From NCBI RefSeq assembly GCF_948329825.1, contig NZ_CAOJCM010000008.1, positions 1 through 64,000 of the forward strand: a DNA stretch of 64,000 bases, in the 5' to 3' direction. The position numbers and the translations under genes are program-made. The DNA is from Paenibacillus sp. JJ-100. GTDB lineage: Bacteria; Bacillota; Bacilli; Paenibacillales; Paenibacillaceae. This document shows, one piece after another, positions 52,532 through 62,213 of the stretch (position 1 is the stretch's first letter; each line of letters opens with the position of its first letter). The notes beneath the pieces are model-generated. The model was given only the letters and a program-made list of their open reading frames with translations. It had not been told where the DNA came from and ran no database searches.

Positions 52532-53473
52532 TTAAGTACTCCTTAAGTTGCCTTGTACCCTTTCCTTTGTAAACCCCATCTGGCGTTCGTCCTGTACTGG
52601 TCTACTGCGGCGATATGCACTTGGTGACATCCCATTCTGTTTGTTGAAAATCCGATTAAACTGCGAGAAGCTACTGAAGCCACACTGGGAAGCGATATCT
52701 GTAATTTTCTCACTTGTATGCAGCAGTAACTGTTGCGCATTACGGATTCGGGTCATCTGTACATACTCTGTAAAGGTGAAACCCGTCACTTTGTTGAACT
52801 GGCGAGACAGATGATGGGCACTCACATAAAAGCGTCTGGACACTTCATCCAGTGACAGCTCCTGCTGATAGTGGCTGTGAATATACGATGCAACGGCATA
52901 CATCCGCCGGGACATTACGGATCCAGTCTCTTCACGTACATAGGTATTCTCCGCTGAATACCGATGTATACCACACAGGAATTCTACAAATTTATGATGA
53001 ATAGCCACGGATTGAATGGGAGACATCTGCTGTGATAGCGCAAAAATGTCATTAATGGGGGCAAGGATCTCCTTCCGCCGCTCTTCCGAGAACCGAAAAA
53101 TAGGAACGGGAGCATGAAATATCGAAAATAGCTCGCTGTAACCGCTCTCAAGTCCAGGCACACTGCGGGGCATAGCAAAATTGATCATTAACCGTTTGGG
53201 CGGCATGCCCTTCGGATATTGGGTTTTATGAAGCAAAGCAGGCCGAAGCAGCACAATATCATCAGGCTGAATCTCATATAAACTGCCTTCAATAATATGT
53301 GCAGCGGTACGATCCAGCAGTATGCAAATTTCATAGAAATCGTGAAAATGCTGAAACTCCATATTGAGATCATGCGAACGCTCATCGTAATCCAGATAAT
53401 AAAAAAGGGAATCCTCCGGCTGGTTCACATGGATCGCATATCCCTTCTCATATGACAAAACCGATGATGTCAT
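52532..53473 (-). CDS. AraC-family regulator of the alpha-mannosidase gene
   Basis: 313 residues from the ATG at 53473, 7 bp from AAGGAG; upstream Met codons overlap or precede that site. An N-terminal cupin domain (MEFQHFHDFYEICILL, with a His pair in the first strands) and C-terminal double helix-turn-helix (SLDEVSRRFYVSAHHLSRQF; KITDIASQCGFSSFSQFNRIF). Divergent from the GH38 gene over a 219-bp gap that has a -10 but poor -35, consistent with an activator-dependent promoter. The ligand is probably mannose-containing sugar, by context. Confidence 0.87.
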   Translation of the reverse strand: MTSSVLSYEKGYAIHVNQPEDSLFYYLDYDERSHDLNMEFQHFHDFYEICILLDRTAAHIIEGSLYEIQPDDIVLLRPALLHKTQYPKGMPPKRLMINFAMPRSVPGLESGYSELFSIFHAPVPIFRFSEERRKEILAPINDIFALSQQMSPIQSVAIHHKFVEFLCGIHRYSAENTYVREETGSVMSRRMYAVASYIHSHYQQELSLDEVSRRFYVSAHHLSRQFNKVTGFTFTEYVQMTRIRNAQQLLLHTSEKITDIASQCGFSSFSQFNRIFNKQNGMSPSAYRRSRPVQDERQMGFTKERVQGNLRST

Positions 53474-53596
53474 GGACATGCTCCTTCCCTGTTCATTCAT
53501 AGCTTTATTTTAGCATGAAATGCAATAAAAAGACGGCATTTTCAGCATACATTACGTAGTTTCGATCATTTCCGGTTTGATATGATAAAGTTAAAA

Positions 53597-53610
53597 TGTC
53601 AGCGTTTTCA
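53597..53610 (+). promoter_or_regulatory. Candidate cre site upstream of the GH38 gene
   Basis: TGTCAGCGTTTTCA has one mismatch to TGWAANCGNTNWCA and begins 11 bp after a TATGAT -10 candidate (53581-53586), so CcpA bound here would block initiation or early elongation. Confidence 0.6.
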
Positions 53611-53692
53611 AAGTTAGAAATTCTATTGTTGTGATTGTTGTCGATTAATCCTTACAACCTGTACTTACTACATACCAAGGTGGGAAACACAT

Positions 53693-56600
53693 ATGAAAAT
53701 CAATTCTTTGTCCACTCGAATTCATACGATTGTGAAACACTTGGAGACTGCACGATTAACGTCTAAGACCTATATACCCGAGCTTTATCATAAAGAGAGC
53801 GGATACCATACGTGGGATCTCGTGCATGAAGACCCTTCTTCGTGGAATGTGTTCCGTAAGGGTGATGGCTGGGGCGGTAAGGATGTGCACAGCTGCTTCA
53901 AGACCCGCATTCAGATCCCTGATCATATGGAAGGAAAAAAGGTCGTATGTGCTATCGTTACCGGTGCGACAGATATCTGGAATTATGATAACCCGCAGTT
54001 TCTGGCGTTCCTGAACGGAGAGCTGATCTGCGGTCTGGATGTGAATCATACCGAGATCGACCTGACGCCTGCCGCTGTCAAAGGCGACGAGTTCGAGCTG
54101 GCGCTGTACGCCTATTGCAGCACGTCCGCAGCCGATGTCTTTCTAAACGTATATATTGCCGAGCATCATGAGCCTGTTTCGAATTTGTATTATGACCTGA
54201 AGGCTGCACTGGATGCGGCAGACCTGTTACCAGAGGATGATCTCGAGCGCCTGAAGCTGATTGAACAACTGAACGAAGCTGTGAATCTGCTAGATTTACG
54301 GCAGGAAAATAGCGAAGCTTTTCACGCATCTGTGCTGAAGGCACGCGACTATCTGCAAAACCATATCTATGGTGAGGCTCGTCCTGACAGTAATCACATC
54401 CCAACCGTTCATTGTATCGGTCATACTCATATTGACGTGGCCTGGCTGTGGACGCTGGATCAGACACGGGAAAAAGTCATTCGTAGCTTCGCCAGTGTGC
54501 TCTATCTGATGGATAAATTCCCGGAGTACACGTTCATGTCCTCTCAGCCTCAGCTCTATGCATACCTGAAAGCCGACTTCCCGTCTTTGTATGAAAAAAT
54601 CAAAGAAAAAGTGGCCGAAGGCCGCTGGGAAGCCGAAGGTTCGATGTGGCTGGAGGCCGATTGCAATCTGATCTCCGGTGAATCCATGATCCGCCAGATT
54701 ATCTATGGCAAGCGTTTCTTCAAAGAAGAGTTCGGCGTTGAGAACCGTGTACTGTGGTTGCCCGATGTATTCGGGTATAGTGCAGCGATGCCACAGATTA
54801 TGCGCAAGAGCGGTATTGATTATTTTATGACGACGAAAATTGCTTGGAATGATACCAACCAGATTCCGAACGACACGATGTACTGGAGAGGGATTGATGG
54901 TTCGGAGGTTCTAACTCATTTTATTACGGCGAAGGACTATATCAAACACCCTGAATTCGGTAAGCACCGTTTCGAAACGACATACAACGGACGGTTCAAC
55001 GCTTCACAAGTGAAAGGCACATGGCAGCGATATCAGAACAAAAACATCAACACAGATGTATTGCAATGCTTCGGCTTCGGAGACGGCGGCGGTGGACCAA
55101 CGGAGGAGATGCTGGAACATGGCAGACGGCTTGAAAAAGGACTTCCTGGCGTACCTACGGTGAAACGTACTTTCGTACGTGAGTTTTTTGAAAAGTTAGA
55201 GCAGAATCTAGCAGGTGTGCGTTCCGTTCCACGCTGGTCAGGCGAGCTGTATCTGGAATACCATCGCGGTACGTACACATCCATGGCTCGTAACAAAAAG
55301 TACAACCGTCACAGCGAATTTGCGCTGGCGGATGCCGAGCTGTTCTCCATGATTCAACGTCAGGCGGATGCAAAGACTGTATATCCAACAGACGCATTGG
55401 AGCACGCATGGAAGCTGACGATGCTGAACCAGTTCCATGATATTCTGCCGGGCAGCTCCATTGAACAAGTTTACGTCGATTCGCAGGAGCAGTACGAAGA
55501 GGTGCTTCGTGTCACGGACGAGCTGAAGGATAGCGCCTTGAACAGCATTGTGAGCCAGATTACATCGGCTGGCGAAGGAATTGTTGTCTTTAACAGCACG
55601 GGCTTTGCACGGACAGATGTGGTGGAACTGCCTTCTTTTGCGAGAAAAGTAACGGTATACGATGGAGAGCGCCCTGTACCAAGTCAGTACACGCCGGAAG
55701 GCGGTCTTGTGTTCCTTGCAGAGAATGTGCCTGCTGCAGGATATAAAACGTTCCGGATCATATCAGATGTTGCGGCAGAACACAGTAGTATAGGTGTATC
55801 GGTCGCCCAGTGGCAATCCGAGCAGCAATCCATCGAGACCCCTTGGTATGATATTCGCCTGAATGAAAGTGCTGAATTCATATCCGTGTGGGACAAGCTG
55901 GAGGGGCGTGAACTGCTTCAATCTGGCGAGCGCGGCAACGTACTTCAAGTGTTCGAAGATCGTCCTGCGGAATATGAGGCATGGAATATTGATGATTATT
56001 ATGAACAGCAGATGTGGGAAATCAATGACTTACAGTCGATGGAATGGGTCGAAAGCGGCCCTGTACGTTCTGTGCTTCAAGTAAAAAGACAATTCTTGGA
56101 CTCTGTCGTGGAGCAAACAATTATGTTCTACGCACATACACGGCGGATTGATTTCCGTACCTTCGTAGACTGGAAGCAGGAGCATTTGCTGCTGAAAGCA
56201 GCCTTCCCACTCGATATTTGGAGTGAAAAGGCCGTCTATGAAATCCAGTATGGTAATGTGGAACGTGCAACACACCGCAATACCAGCTGGGATCAGGCCC
56301 GATTCGAAGTATGTGGTCAGAAGTGGGCGGATCTGGCGGAGAGTGGCTACGGTGCTGCCTTGCTGAATGACTGCAAATACGGATATGACATTCACAATTC
56401 TGTGATGCGCCTGTCCTTGATCAAGAGCGCGACCTATCCGAACGAAAATGCCGACAAAGAGCAGCATGCCTTCACCTACTCGCTCTTTCCACATCAAGGT
56501 GACTTCCGTGAGGGACGTGTTATTCAGGCGGCTTATGATCTCAACCGTCCGCTGGTTGGCCTGGGAATAGGTTCACAGACCGGCACATTACCGGACATGT

Positions 56601-56872
56601 GGTCCCTGGCTTCCGTAGATCAGGAGAATGTCGTGCTGGAGGTTGTGAAAAAAGCCGAGGACAACGATGACATGATCATCCGTGTGTATGAAGCCCATGG
56701 CCGTCGCAGCCGTGCTTCCCTGCAATTGCCTGAAGGAACAGGTGATACAGGGTTCGCATGTGATCTCTTGGAAAATATCGAAGCAGAGTACCGTATGGAG
56801 AATGCACGCATTGCTTTTGACATCAAGCCCTATGAGATTGTGACATTCCGTATCCCGAGCGCATCCAACTAA
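53693..56872 (+). CDS. GH38 alpha-mannosidase
   Basis: 1059 residues of glycoside hydrolase family 38 (class II alpha-mannosidase), retaining and Zn2+ dependent. Metal-site motif GHTHIDVAWLW with His244, His246 and Asp248; the catalytic nucleophile is Asp358 in LWLPDVFGYS. The N-terminal beta domain (about 1-230) and C-terminal beta-sandwich half are of normal length for bacterial members such as the MngB type. No signal peptide, so it trims imported manno-oligosaccharides or glycan fragments in the cytoplasm. AAGGTGGG upstream; regulated by the divergent AraC protein and probably CcpA. Confidence 0.94.
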   Translation: MKINSLSTRIHTIVKHLETARLTSKTYIPELYHKESGYHTWDLVHEDPSSWNVFRKGDGWGGKDVHSCFKTRIQIPDHMEGKKVVCAIVTGATDIWNYDNPQFLAFLNGELICGLDVNHTEIDLTPAAVKGDEFELALYAYCSTSAADVFLNVYIAEHHEPVSNLYYDLKAALDAADLLPEDDLERLKLIEQLNEAVNLLDLRQENSEAFHASVLKARDYLQNHIYGEARPDSNHIPTVHCIGHTHIDVAWLWTLDQTREKVIRSFASVLYLMDKFPEYTFMSSQPQLYAYLKADFPSLYEKIKEKVAEGRWEAEGSMWLEADCNLISGESMIRQIIYGKRFFKEEFGVENRVLWLPDVFGYSAAMPQIMRKSGIDYFMTTKIAWNDTNQIPNDTMYWRGIDGSEVLTHFITAKDYIKHPEFGKHRFETTYNGRFNASQVKGTWQRYQNKNINTDVLQCFGFGDGGGGPTEEMLEHGRRLEKGLPGVPTVKRTFVREFFEKLEQNLAGVRSVPRWSGELYLEYHRGTYTSMARNKKYNRHSEFALADAELFSMIQRQADAKTVYPTDALEHAWKLTMLNQFHDILPGSSIEQVYVDSQEQYEEVLRVTDELKDSALNSIVSQITSAGEGIVVFNSTGFARTDVVELPSFARKVTVYDGERPVPSQYTPEGGLVFLAENVPAAGYKTFRIISDVAAEHSSIGVSVAQWQSEQQSIETPWYDIRLNESAEFISVWDKLEGRELLQSGERGNVLQVFEDRPAEYEAWNIDDYYEQQMWEINDLQSMEWVESGPVRSVLQVKRQFLDSVVEQTIMFYAHTRRIDFRTFVDWKQEHLLLKAAFPLDIWSEKAVYEIQYGNVERATHRNTSWDQARFEVCGQKWADLAESGYGAALLNDCKYGYDIHNSVMRLSLIKSATYPNENADKEQHAFTYSLFPHQGDFREGRVIQAAYDLNRPLVGLGIGSQTGTLPDMWSLASVDQENVVLEVVKKAEDNDDMIIRVYEAHGRRSRASLQLPEGTGDTGFACDLLENIEAEYRMENARIAFDIKPYEIVTFRIPSASN

Positions 56873-56946
56873 TCCATCCCTAATGTAAAAAACAGCTAAA
56901 ACGGCAATCATAGAAATGGTTATCGTAAGATGAATAGCAACAAAAA

Positions 56947-56997
56947 GAGAAGGGTTGCTTCCTGTCATTCGACATGGAGGCAACCCTTCTTTTTTTC
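56947..56997 (+). terminator. Rho-independent terminator shared by convergent genes
   Basis: A perfect 11-bp stem (56948-56958/56980-56990) with a paired inner CTGTC/GACA segment and T-run. A-run on the other side allows it to stop the aldo/keto reductase transcript too. Confidence 0.9.
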
Positions 56998-57009
56998 AAC
57001 TAGAATCTA

Positions 57010-57861
57010 TTAAAATTCCTCATACTCGCTCGGATCTTGATTCCACAATCGTCCATCCGCACGATTAAACGAGGCAATCATCTGCATCTCTTCTGCACTC
57101 AGATCGAAATCAAAAATATTAATGTTCTCCTGCTGATGCTCTAAAGAACCTGCCTTAGGAATCGGGATCGAACCAAGCTGGATATGCCAGCGCAGAATGA
57201 TCTGCGTCGGTGTTTTCCCATGGTTGTCCGCAATGCGAAGAATATTCTCGTCTTTCAAAATATCCTGCAAAGCGTCATTGCCACGTCCAATGGGACTCCA
57301 CGACTCGTTGACAATACCATGCTTCGCATCCTGCTCCCGCTGATTCGCTTGGTCGAAGAATGGATGCAGTTCAATCTGATTCAGACTTGGCGCTACGCCG
57401 GTCTCTTGAATCAGCCGTTCATTGTGCTTCGGCAGGAAGTTGCTGACACCGATGGAACGGATATATCCGCGTTTTTTAGCTTCAATCAAGGCTTGCCATG
57501 CCTCTACATACATATCCTTCTTCGGATTAGGCCAGTGAATCAGGTACAGATCATAATAATCGAGGTCAGCTCTGTATAGTGACTCTTGTATCGCGACCAA
57601 CGCTTTGTCATAGGCATGATATCTGCCCGGAAGCTTGGAAGTAATCAAAAGCTCTTCTCTGGCAATAGAGCTTTGTTTGATTGCTCGACCAACCGTTGCT
57701 TCATTTTCATAATTGTACGCCGTATCGATCAAGCGGTATCCTACATCAAACGCAGACATTATGGATTGAACGCCCGCTTCTCCTTTCAAACTGTACGTAC
57801 CAAATCCAATAGCAGGCACCTTCAAGCCGTCATTCAACGTGTACTCGGGGATATGATTCAT
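57010..57861 (-). CDS. Aldo/keto reductase
   Basis: 283 residues from the ATG at 57861 (AAAGGAG upstream); the frame extends 33 codons further without a ribosome binding site. NADPH-dependent carbonyl reductase with a TIM barrel. The catalytic tetrad is seen as Asp and Tyr in DTAYNYENE, Lys in ITSKLPG and His in LIHWPNP. The cofactor-binding end contains PKAGSLEHQQEN. It is of the 2,5-diketo-gluconate-reductase/YtbE-like group. The substrate is broad or unknown. Confidence 0.92.
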   Translation of the reverse strand: MNHIPEYTLNDGLKVPAIGFGTYSLKGEAGVQSIMSAFDVGYRLIDTAYNYENEATVGRAIKQSSIAREELLITSKLPGRYHAYDKALVAIQESLYRADLDYYDLYLIHWPNPKKDMYVEAWQALIEAKKRGYIRSIGVSNFLPKHNERLIQETGVAPSLNQIELHPFFDQANQREQDAKHGIVNESWSPIGRGNDALQDILKDENILRIADNHGKTPTQIILRWHIQLGSIPIPKAGSLEHQQENINIFDFDLSAEEMQMIASFNRADGRLWNQDPSEYEEF

Positions 57862-58054
57862 GTCAGTAACTCTCCTTTGTAAAAGGTGATATGATCTTTC
57901 TATGCAAGGATTGGACAAGATAATATGAATCGGTTCTCTCGTTATTCTACCCCTCCGCACCAGCTTGAATCAAATCCATGGATCTTAACTCGTCATACAG
58001 AGCAGATTCCCCATCTGGAGTTGTTACATCATGCGGGCTTTTCCCTATGCAAAA

Positions 58055-59308
58055 CTAATATTCACGCACATATTCTCTATTTTCCTTGAGCTGCACAATA
58101 TCGTGACCCGTCGGATTCTGGAAGGCACGCAACCCGAATGTCGATGCCACCGAAAAGATATGGTCAAAAATATCCGCTTGCACAGTCTCATAGACACTCC
58201 AATTGGTGTCATTGCTGAATGCATAGATTTCGAGAGGTAACCCGCGATCCTCCGGAGCAAGCTGTCTCACAATCATCGTCATGTTCTGATTGATCTTCGG
58301 ATGATTTTTCAAATATTGATGGATATATTCACGAAACACACCAATATTGGTGAGCTGCCGACCATTCACATTACTTTCTCTATTCACTTGATGTTCTGTG
58401 TTATAGGCTTCGATTTCCTTTAATTTCGAAGTGATATAATCGGTCAGGTAGTGAATTTTCTCAAACTCCGCCACCATCTCTTCATCGCAAAAACGGATAC
58501 TGCTAATATCAATAAAAATGCTTCGCTTAATTCTTCGGCCACCAGACACCTGCATACCTCGCCAGTTCCGGAACGAGTCTGATATCAATGCATAACTTGG
58601 AATCATGGTGATCGTCTTATCGAAATTCATCACTTTCACCGTGTTCAAGGTAATATCAATTACGTCACCATCAGCATTGTACTTCGGCATCTCGATCCAG
58701 TCGCCTACACGTACCATATCATTCGATGACAGCTGTACACCGGCAACCAGACCCAGGATGGAATCTTTGAAGATCAGCATCAATACTGCGGACAAAGCCC
58801 CTAGTCCACTGAGGATAATTAACGGATTCTGCCCAACCAGACTCGAGATCACAATAATACCACCGATGATAAACAGAATGATCTTCGCCACCTGAATGTA
58901 GCTCTTAATCGGGCGGATTTTGGATACTTCATAGGTCCGATAGATATCGTCAAATACATTCAGTAGCGCATTCAGCACTGTAATCATGACCACAATCATG
59001 TAGGTCATTGCCGCTTTTTCAATTAGAGCCTGATAACCCGGGAAAATATATGCGGTGTAATAGATGATAATCGCTGGGACAAGGTGCGATAGTCTCTGGA
59101 ACAGCTTTTTCTCGACGACAATGTGCCCCCATTTGAACCGATTATGGCTCACAATCCGATGCACAATCTTAATTACAATTCGTTTAGCAATATAATTCGC
59201 AATCATCGAAATTAGCGCAATAAATAGTATCATAATCACATTGGAAAGATACCCAAGGTACGGCTCACTCATTCCCAGTTCCTCTAACTGGTTTCTAATT
59301 AGATCCAT
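58055..59308 (-). CDS. MscS-family mechanosensitive channel (YbdG-like)
   Basis: 417 residues, AGGAGG upstream. Five hydrophobic segments (about 18-40, 68-88, 95-120, 138-160, 163-190) precede the MscS beta domain, whose start is marked by NDMVRVGDWIEMP and DVIDITLNTVKVMNFDKTI. The cytoplasmic C-terminal domain is long, as in E. coli YbdG rather than the smaller MscS. It opens under membrane tension to release solutes during hypo-osmotic shock. Single-gene unit. Confidence 0.9.
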   Translation of the reverse strand: MDLIRNQLEELGMSEPYLGYLSNVIMILFIALISMIANYIAKRIVIKIVHRIVSHNRFKWGHIVVEKKLFQRLSHLVPAIIIYYTAYIFPGYQALIEKAAMTYMIVVMITVLNALLNVFDDIYRTYEVSKIRPIKSYIQVAKIILFIIGGIIVISSLVGQNPLIILSGLGALSAVLMLIFKDSILGLVAGVQLSSNDMVRVGDWIEMPKYNADGDVIDITLNTVKVMNFDKTITMIPSYALISDSFRNWRGMQVSGGRRIKRSIFIDISSIRFCDEEMVAEFEKIHYLTDYITSKLKEIEAYNTEHQVNRESNVNGRQLTNIGVFREYIHQYLKNHPKINQNMTMIVRQLAPEDRGLPLEIYAFSNDTNWSVYETVQADIFDHIFSVASTFGLRAFQNPTGHDIVQLKENREYVREY

Positions 59309-59440
59309 AATGACCTCCTGTCACAGTCTAGTTTAACCTACTATTATAGAGTAGATTCTATAGTAAAGTAAAATGAACGAAGGATATTCTGCACAGGTTT
59401 GAACCCCTTTTTTGTGCGGGATTCATATCGACTTATGCAC

Positions 59441-59478
59441 AACAAAAAGACCCTCTCATTCTATAGAATGATGGGTCT
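59441..59478 (-). terminator. Rho-independent terminator of the deacetylase gene
   Basis: Minus strand: AGACCC/GGGTCT outer stem and a CATTCTATAGAATG inner dyad, then TTTTTGTTG. Confidence 0.85.
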
Positions 59479-59524
59479 GGCTATATGATGCCACTTCATT
59501 GGGAAGCTTAGACAACTTAGCTGA

Positions 59525-60142
59525 TCACTCAGCCAATTCTAACAACTCACTCACAGTGACCATTCGATATCCTTCAGCCGTCAGTTCTTCCACCAGCACA
59601 CGCACGGCCTCTACGGTCTGGGAGCGATCTCCGTACCCATCATGGAAGATTAACACACTACCCGGTTTCACCACGGAACGGGTATGCTCCAGAATGTGTT
59701 CAACCCCGGGATTGTCCCAATCCCGAGCATCGCCGTTCACCGCACCAATGGTGCGGTATCCACGTTCCGCAGCCAGAGCTAGGATGTCCTCATTCACGCC
59801 AAAAAAAGGCGGCCGGAAACTGCGGGCGGACTTGCCCGTGACTTCCTGAACAAGACGTTCGGCTTGCCGCAGCTCCTCATCAGCCTCTTCCAGCGTGAGC
59901 TCGGTCAGGTTCGGATGGGTATATGTATGATTGGCAATCTCATGTCCTTCACGGTGCACCTCTGCTGCAATGTCCGGGTAAGCCTCCATCTCCTTGCCAA
60001 TCATAAAAAATGTCGCATGGCCACCTGCGCGGCGGAAGATTTCCAGCACTTGATAGGTATATACCGGATGCGGGCCATCATCAAACGTAAAAGCTACAAC
60101 CTTTTCCTGCACAGATACCTGCTCGACCAACTGTTCCATCAT
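59525..60142 (-). CDS. Polysaccharide deacetylase (NodB domain, CE4)
   Basis: 205 residues consisting almost wholly of the NodB domain. Seen: Asp-Asp of TFDDGPHP (motif 1), the metal His pair in HEIANHTYTHPNL (motif 2), RPPFFGVN (motif 3), GAVNGDARDWDNPG (motif 4) and LIFHDGY (motif 5). All catalytic residues are present. No signal peptide or membrane anchor is evident, unusual for an enzyme of cell-wall or chitin de-N-acetylation, so it may act on small or intracellular substrates. It lies 170 bp after the second ABC operon on the same strand. Confidence 0.9.
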   Translation of the reverse strand: MMEQLVEQVSVQEKVVAFTFDDGPHPVYTYQVLEIFRRAGGHATFFMIGKEMEAYPDIAAEVHREGHEIANHTYTHPNLTELTLEEADEELRQAERLVQEVTGKSARSFRPPFFGVNEDILALAAERGYRTIGAVNGDARDWDNPGVEHILEHTRSVVKPGSVLIFHDGYGDRSQTVEAVRVLVEELTAEGYRMVTVSELLELAE

Positions 60143-60311
60143 GTAACCACATTCCCCTCTCTGACTGCTCGGATCAACTCTCCCTTATTATTCCATGATT
60201 GTAAGCTGTGGTCTAGTCCATATACGTTCAACTTGTTATGTTTACACAGGCTCTCGAATGACAGAATGAAACTCCAATCGCTGATAACCCCAGATTTTTT
60301 CGATTCCCTCT

Positions 60312-61190
60312 TTAACCTTTGATTGCACCCGCAATCATGCTCTTCTGCACCTGTTTGTTCAGCAGCAGATAGATCACCACCGTTGGCACTGTCGTAATCA
60401 TTAACCCTGCACCAATAATGCCCCACTGCGTAATGTACGTTCCGACCATGGACATCATACCTACCGTCAGCGTCTGATAAGCTGTGTTGTTAATAAACGT
60501 TACTGCAAACATCAGTTCATTCCAGCACGACAAAAACGTAAAGATCGCTACCGTCGAGATCGCCGGGGTTACGAGCGGCAGAATAATAGAGAAAAACGTG
60601 CGGTAAATCCCGCAACCATCCATGACGGCCGACTCCTCCATCTCTCTTGGGATGCCTTTGAAAAAACTGCCCAGGATGAAGACCGCCATCGGAATCCCAA
60701 AGGCTACATAGGGAATGATCAAGGCCCAGTAGCTATTCAGCAGACTCAGGTTTTTCAAAATAATAAACAACGGCAGCAGCGCCGCATGAATCGGCACCAT
60801 CATGCCCAGCAGAATCATGGTCATCGTCAGCCCACTAAGCTTCCAGTTCATTCTTGTAATCGCGTATCCCGTCATCGAGGACAGGATCAACACCAGAATA
60901 ATCGAGACCACCGTGACCAGCACGCTATTCATAAAATAGTTCAGGACATGCCCGTCAGATAGTGCCTTGGTATAGTTGCTCCACAGAAAGGCTTTGGGCA
61001 GCCCTGCCACGTCGCCGCTGAAAATCTCACTGTTATCCTTCAGGGAGAACAGTGCTAGCCAGATCAGCGGATAAATCTGAATGATAGCGATCAGGAGCAA
61101 GAACGCCTGCAGCAGCACTTTGCCGATGGCTCTGGTCATGGAGCGCTGAGGCTGGGTCTTTTTTTGCAACATAATGTTAATGGTACTCAT
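60312..61190 (-). CDS. Sugar ABC transporter permease (MalG class)
   Basis: 292 residues, six helices. The EAA loop reads EMEESAVMDGCGIYRTF, with the usual Gly spacing; the C-terminus QKSMIAGAIKG is typical of MalG-type permeases. GGAGGG upstream. It lies 14 bp after the partner permease gene. Again there is no ATPase in the operon, so a shared MsmX-type ATPase is expected. Confidence 0.93.
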   Translation of the reverse strand: MSTINIMLQKKTQPQRSMTRAIGKVLLQAFLLLIAIIQIYPLIWLALFSLKDNSEIFSGDVAGLPKAFLWSNYTKALSDGHVLNYFMNSVLVTVVSIILVLILSSMTGYAITRMNWKLSGLTMTMILLGMMVPIHAALLPLFIILKNLSLLNSYWALIIPYVAFGIPMAVFILGSFFKGIPREMEESAVMDGCGIYRTFFSIILPLVTPAISTVAIFTFLSCWNELMFAVTFINNTAYQTLTVGMMSMVGTYITQWGIIGAGLMITTVPTVVIYLLLNKQVQKSMIAGAIKG

Positions 61191-61204
61191 GCTTCTTCCC
61201 TCCT

Positions 61205-62074
61205 CTACTCTGTTTTGAATAATGAATTAATGAGGATGGTACATACCAGACATTCCACAATAATAAAGACCGAAATTGCACTGCCGTATCCGTACCGGAA
61301 GGTATCAAAAATCGTCGTATACATCAGCGTGCTCGGCACTTCTGTGCTGTAAAAGGGTCCGCCACCCGTCAGTACATAGATCAGGTCAAACACCTTAAAC
61401 GCCCCGATCACCGAAAATACAAGGCACACCTTCAGAATGGGCTTCATCAGCGGAATCATAATCGACCACGCCACACGCATCCGGGAAGCACCGTCCATTC
61501 GTGCCGCCTCCAGCACATCCTGAGACACCGATTTTGCTCCTGCATACATGAGTAACATGTGGTATCCCATGTACTGCCACAGGGTGGGTATAAACGAAGC
61601 CGTCAGAGCCGTTTCCTTCTGACCCAGCCAATCCTGCGCCCAGCTGGATAGACCGATATTTTGCAGCAGCACGTTCAGGAGACCGTAATCCGCGTTGTAG
61701 ATTTTGGACCATAACTGGGCAATAACCACCGTGGAGATCAGTACAGGAATGAAATATACCGTCCGGTAGAAGCCCTCTCCCTTCACATTGGAAGCCAGAA
61801 TCAGCGCAAGCACCAGTGAAATGGGCAGTTGAATGAATACGGAAGCGCCAGCGAACAGAAGGGAATTTTGGATCGAGTTGATCACTCGGGTATCCTTGAA
61901 CATCTCTACATAGTTGTCCAGACCGACAAATGTGCCTTTCCCTACACCATTCCAATCGAGCAGACTGTAATAGCTGGAAACGAAGATCGGAATCAGCACA
62001 ATACCGCAGAACAGGATCAGTGTAGGCAAAACAAAAACGGCAATCGTACCTTTATTGGAAAATACAGCGTTCAT
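61205..62074 (-). CDS. Sugar ABC transporter permease (MalF class)
   Basis: 289 residues from the ATG at 62074 (GAGGAG upstream); the frame is open 21 codons further but without a ribosome binding site. Six helices, with the EAA loop as VLEAARMDGASRMRVAW. Central member of a binding protein-permease-permease operon that imports an oligosaccharide of unknown identity. Confidence 0.92.
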   Translation of the reverse strand: MNAVFSNKGTIAVFVLPTLILFCGIVLIPIFVSSYYSLLDWNGVGKGTFVGLDNYVEMFKDTRVINSIQNSLLFAGASVFIQLPISLVLALILASNVKGEGFYRTVYFIPVLISTVVIAQLWSKIYNADYGLLNVLLQNIGLSSWAQDWLGQKETALTASFIPTLWQYMGYHMLLMYAGAKSVSQDVLEAARMDGASRMRVAWSIMIPLMKPILKVCLVFSVIGAFKVFDLIYVLTGGGPFYSTEVPSTLMYTTIFDTFRYGYGSAISVFIIVECLVCTILINSLFKTE

Positions 62075-62213
62075 GACTCTTCTCCTCTCAAAGGCGTGAC
62101 CGGGAAACCCCGGACCACGCCTCGTTTGGGCATTCATTTCAGTGTTAACGCAGGTGCCGCTTGCACGAACACAAATTTACCTCAAACCTATCTCCACCTG
62201 TTGCCTGTTAAAC

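Noticed and set aside
60139..60426. Minus-strand open frame across the deacetylase upstream region
   Set aside because: It overlaps the permease gene out of frame and has no ribosome binding site; only the last part looks vaguely protein-like.
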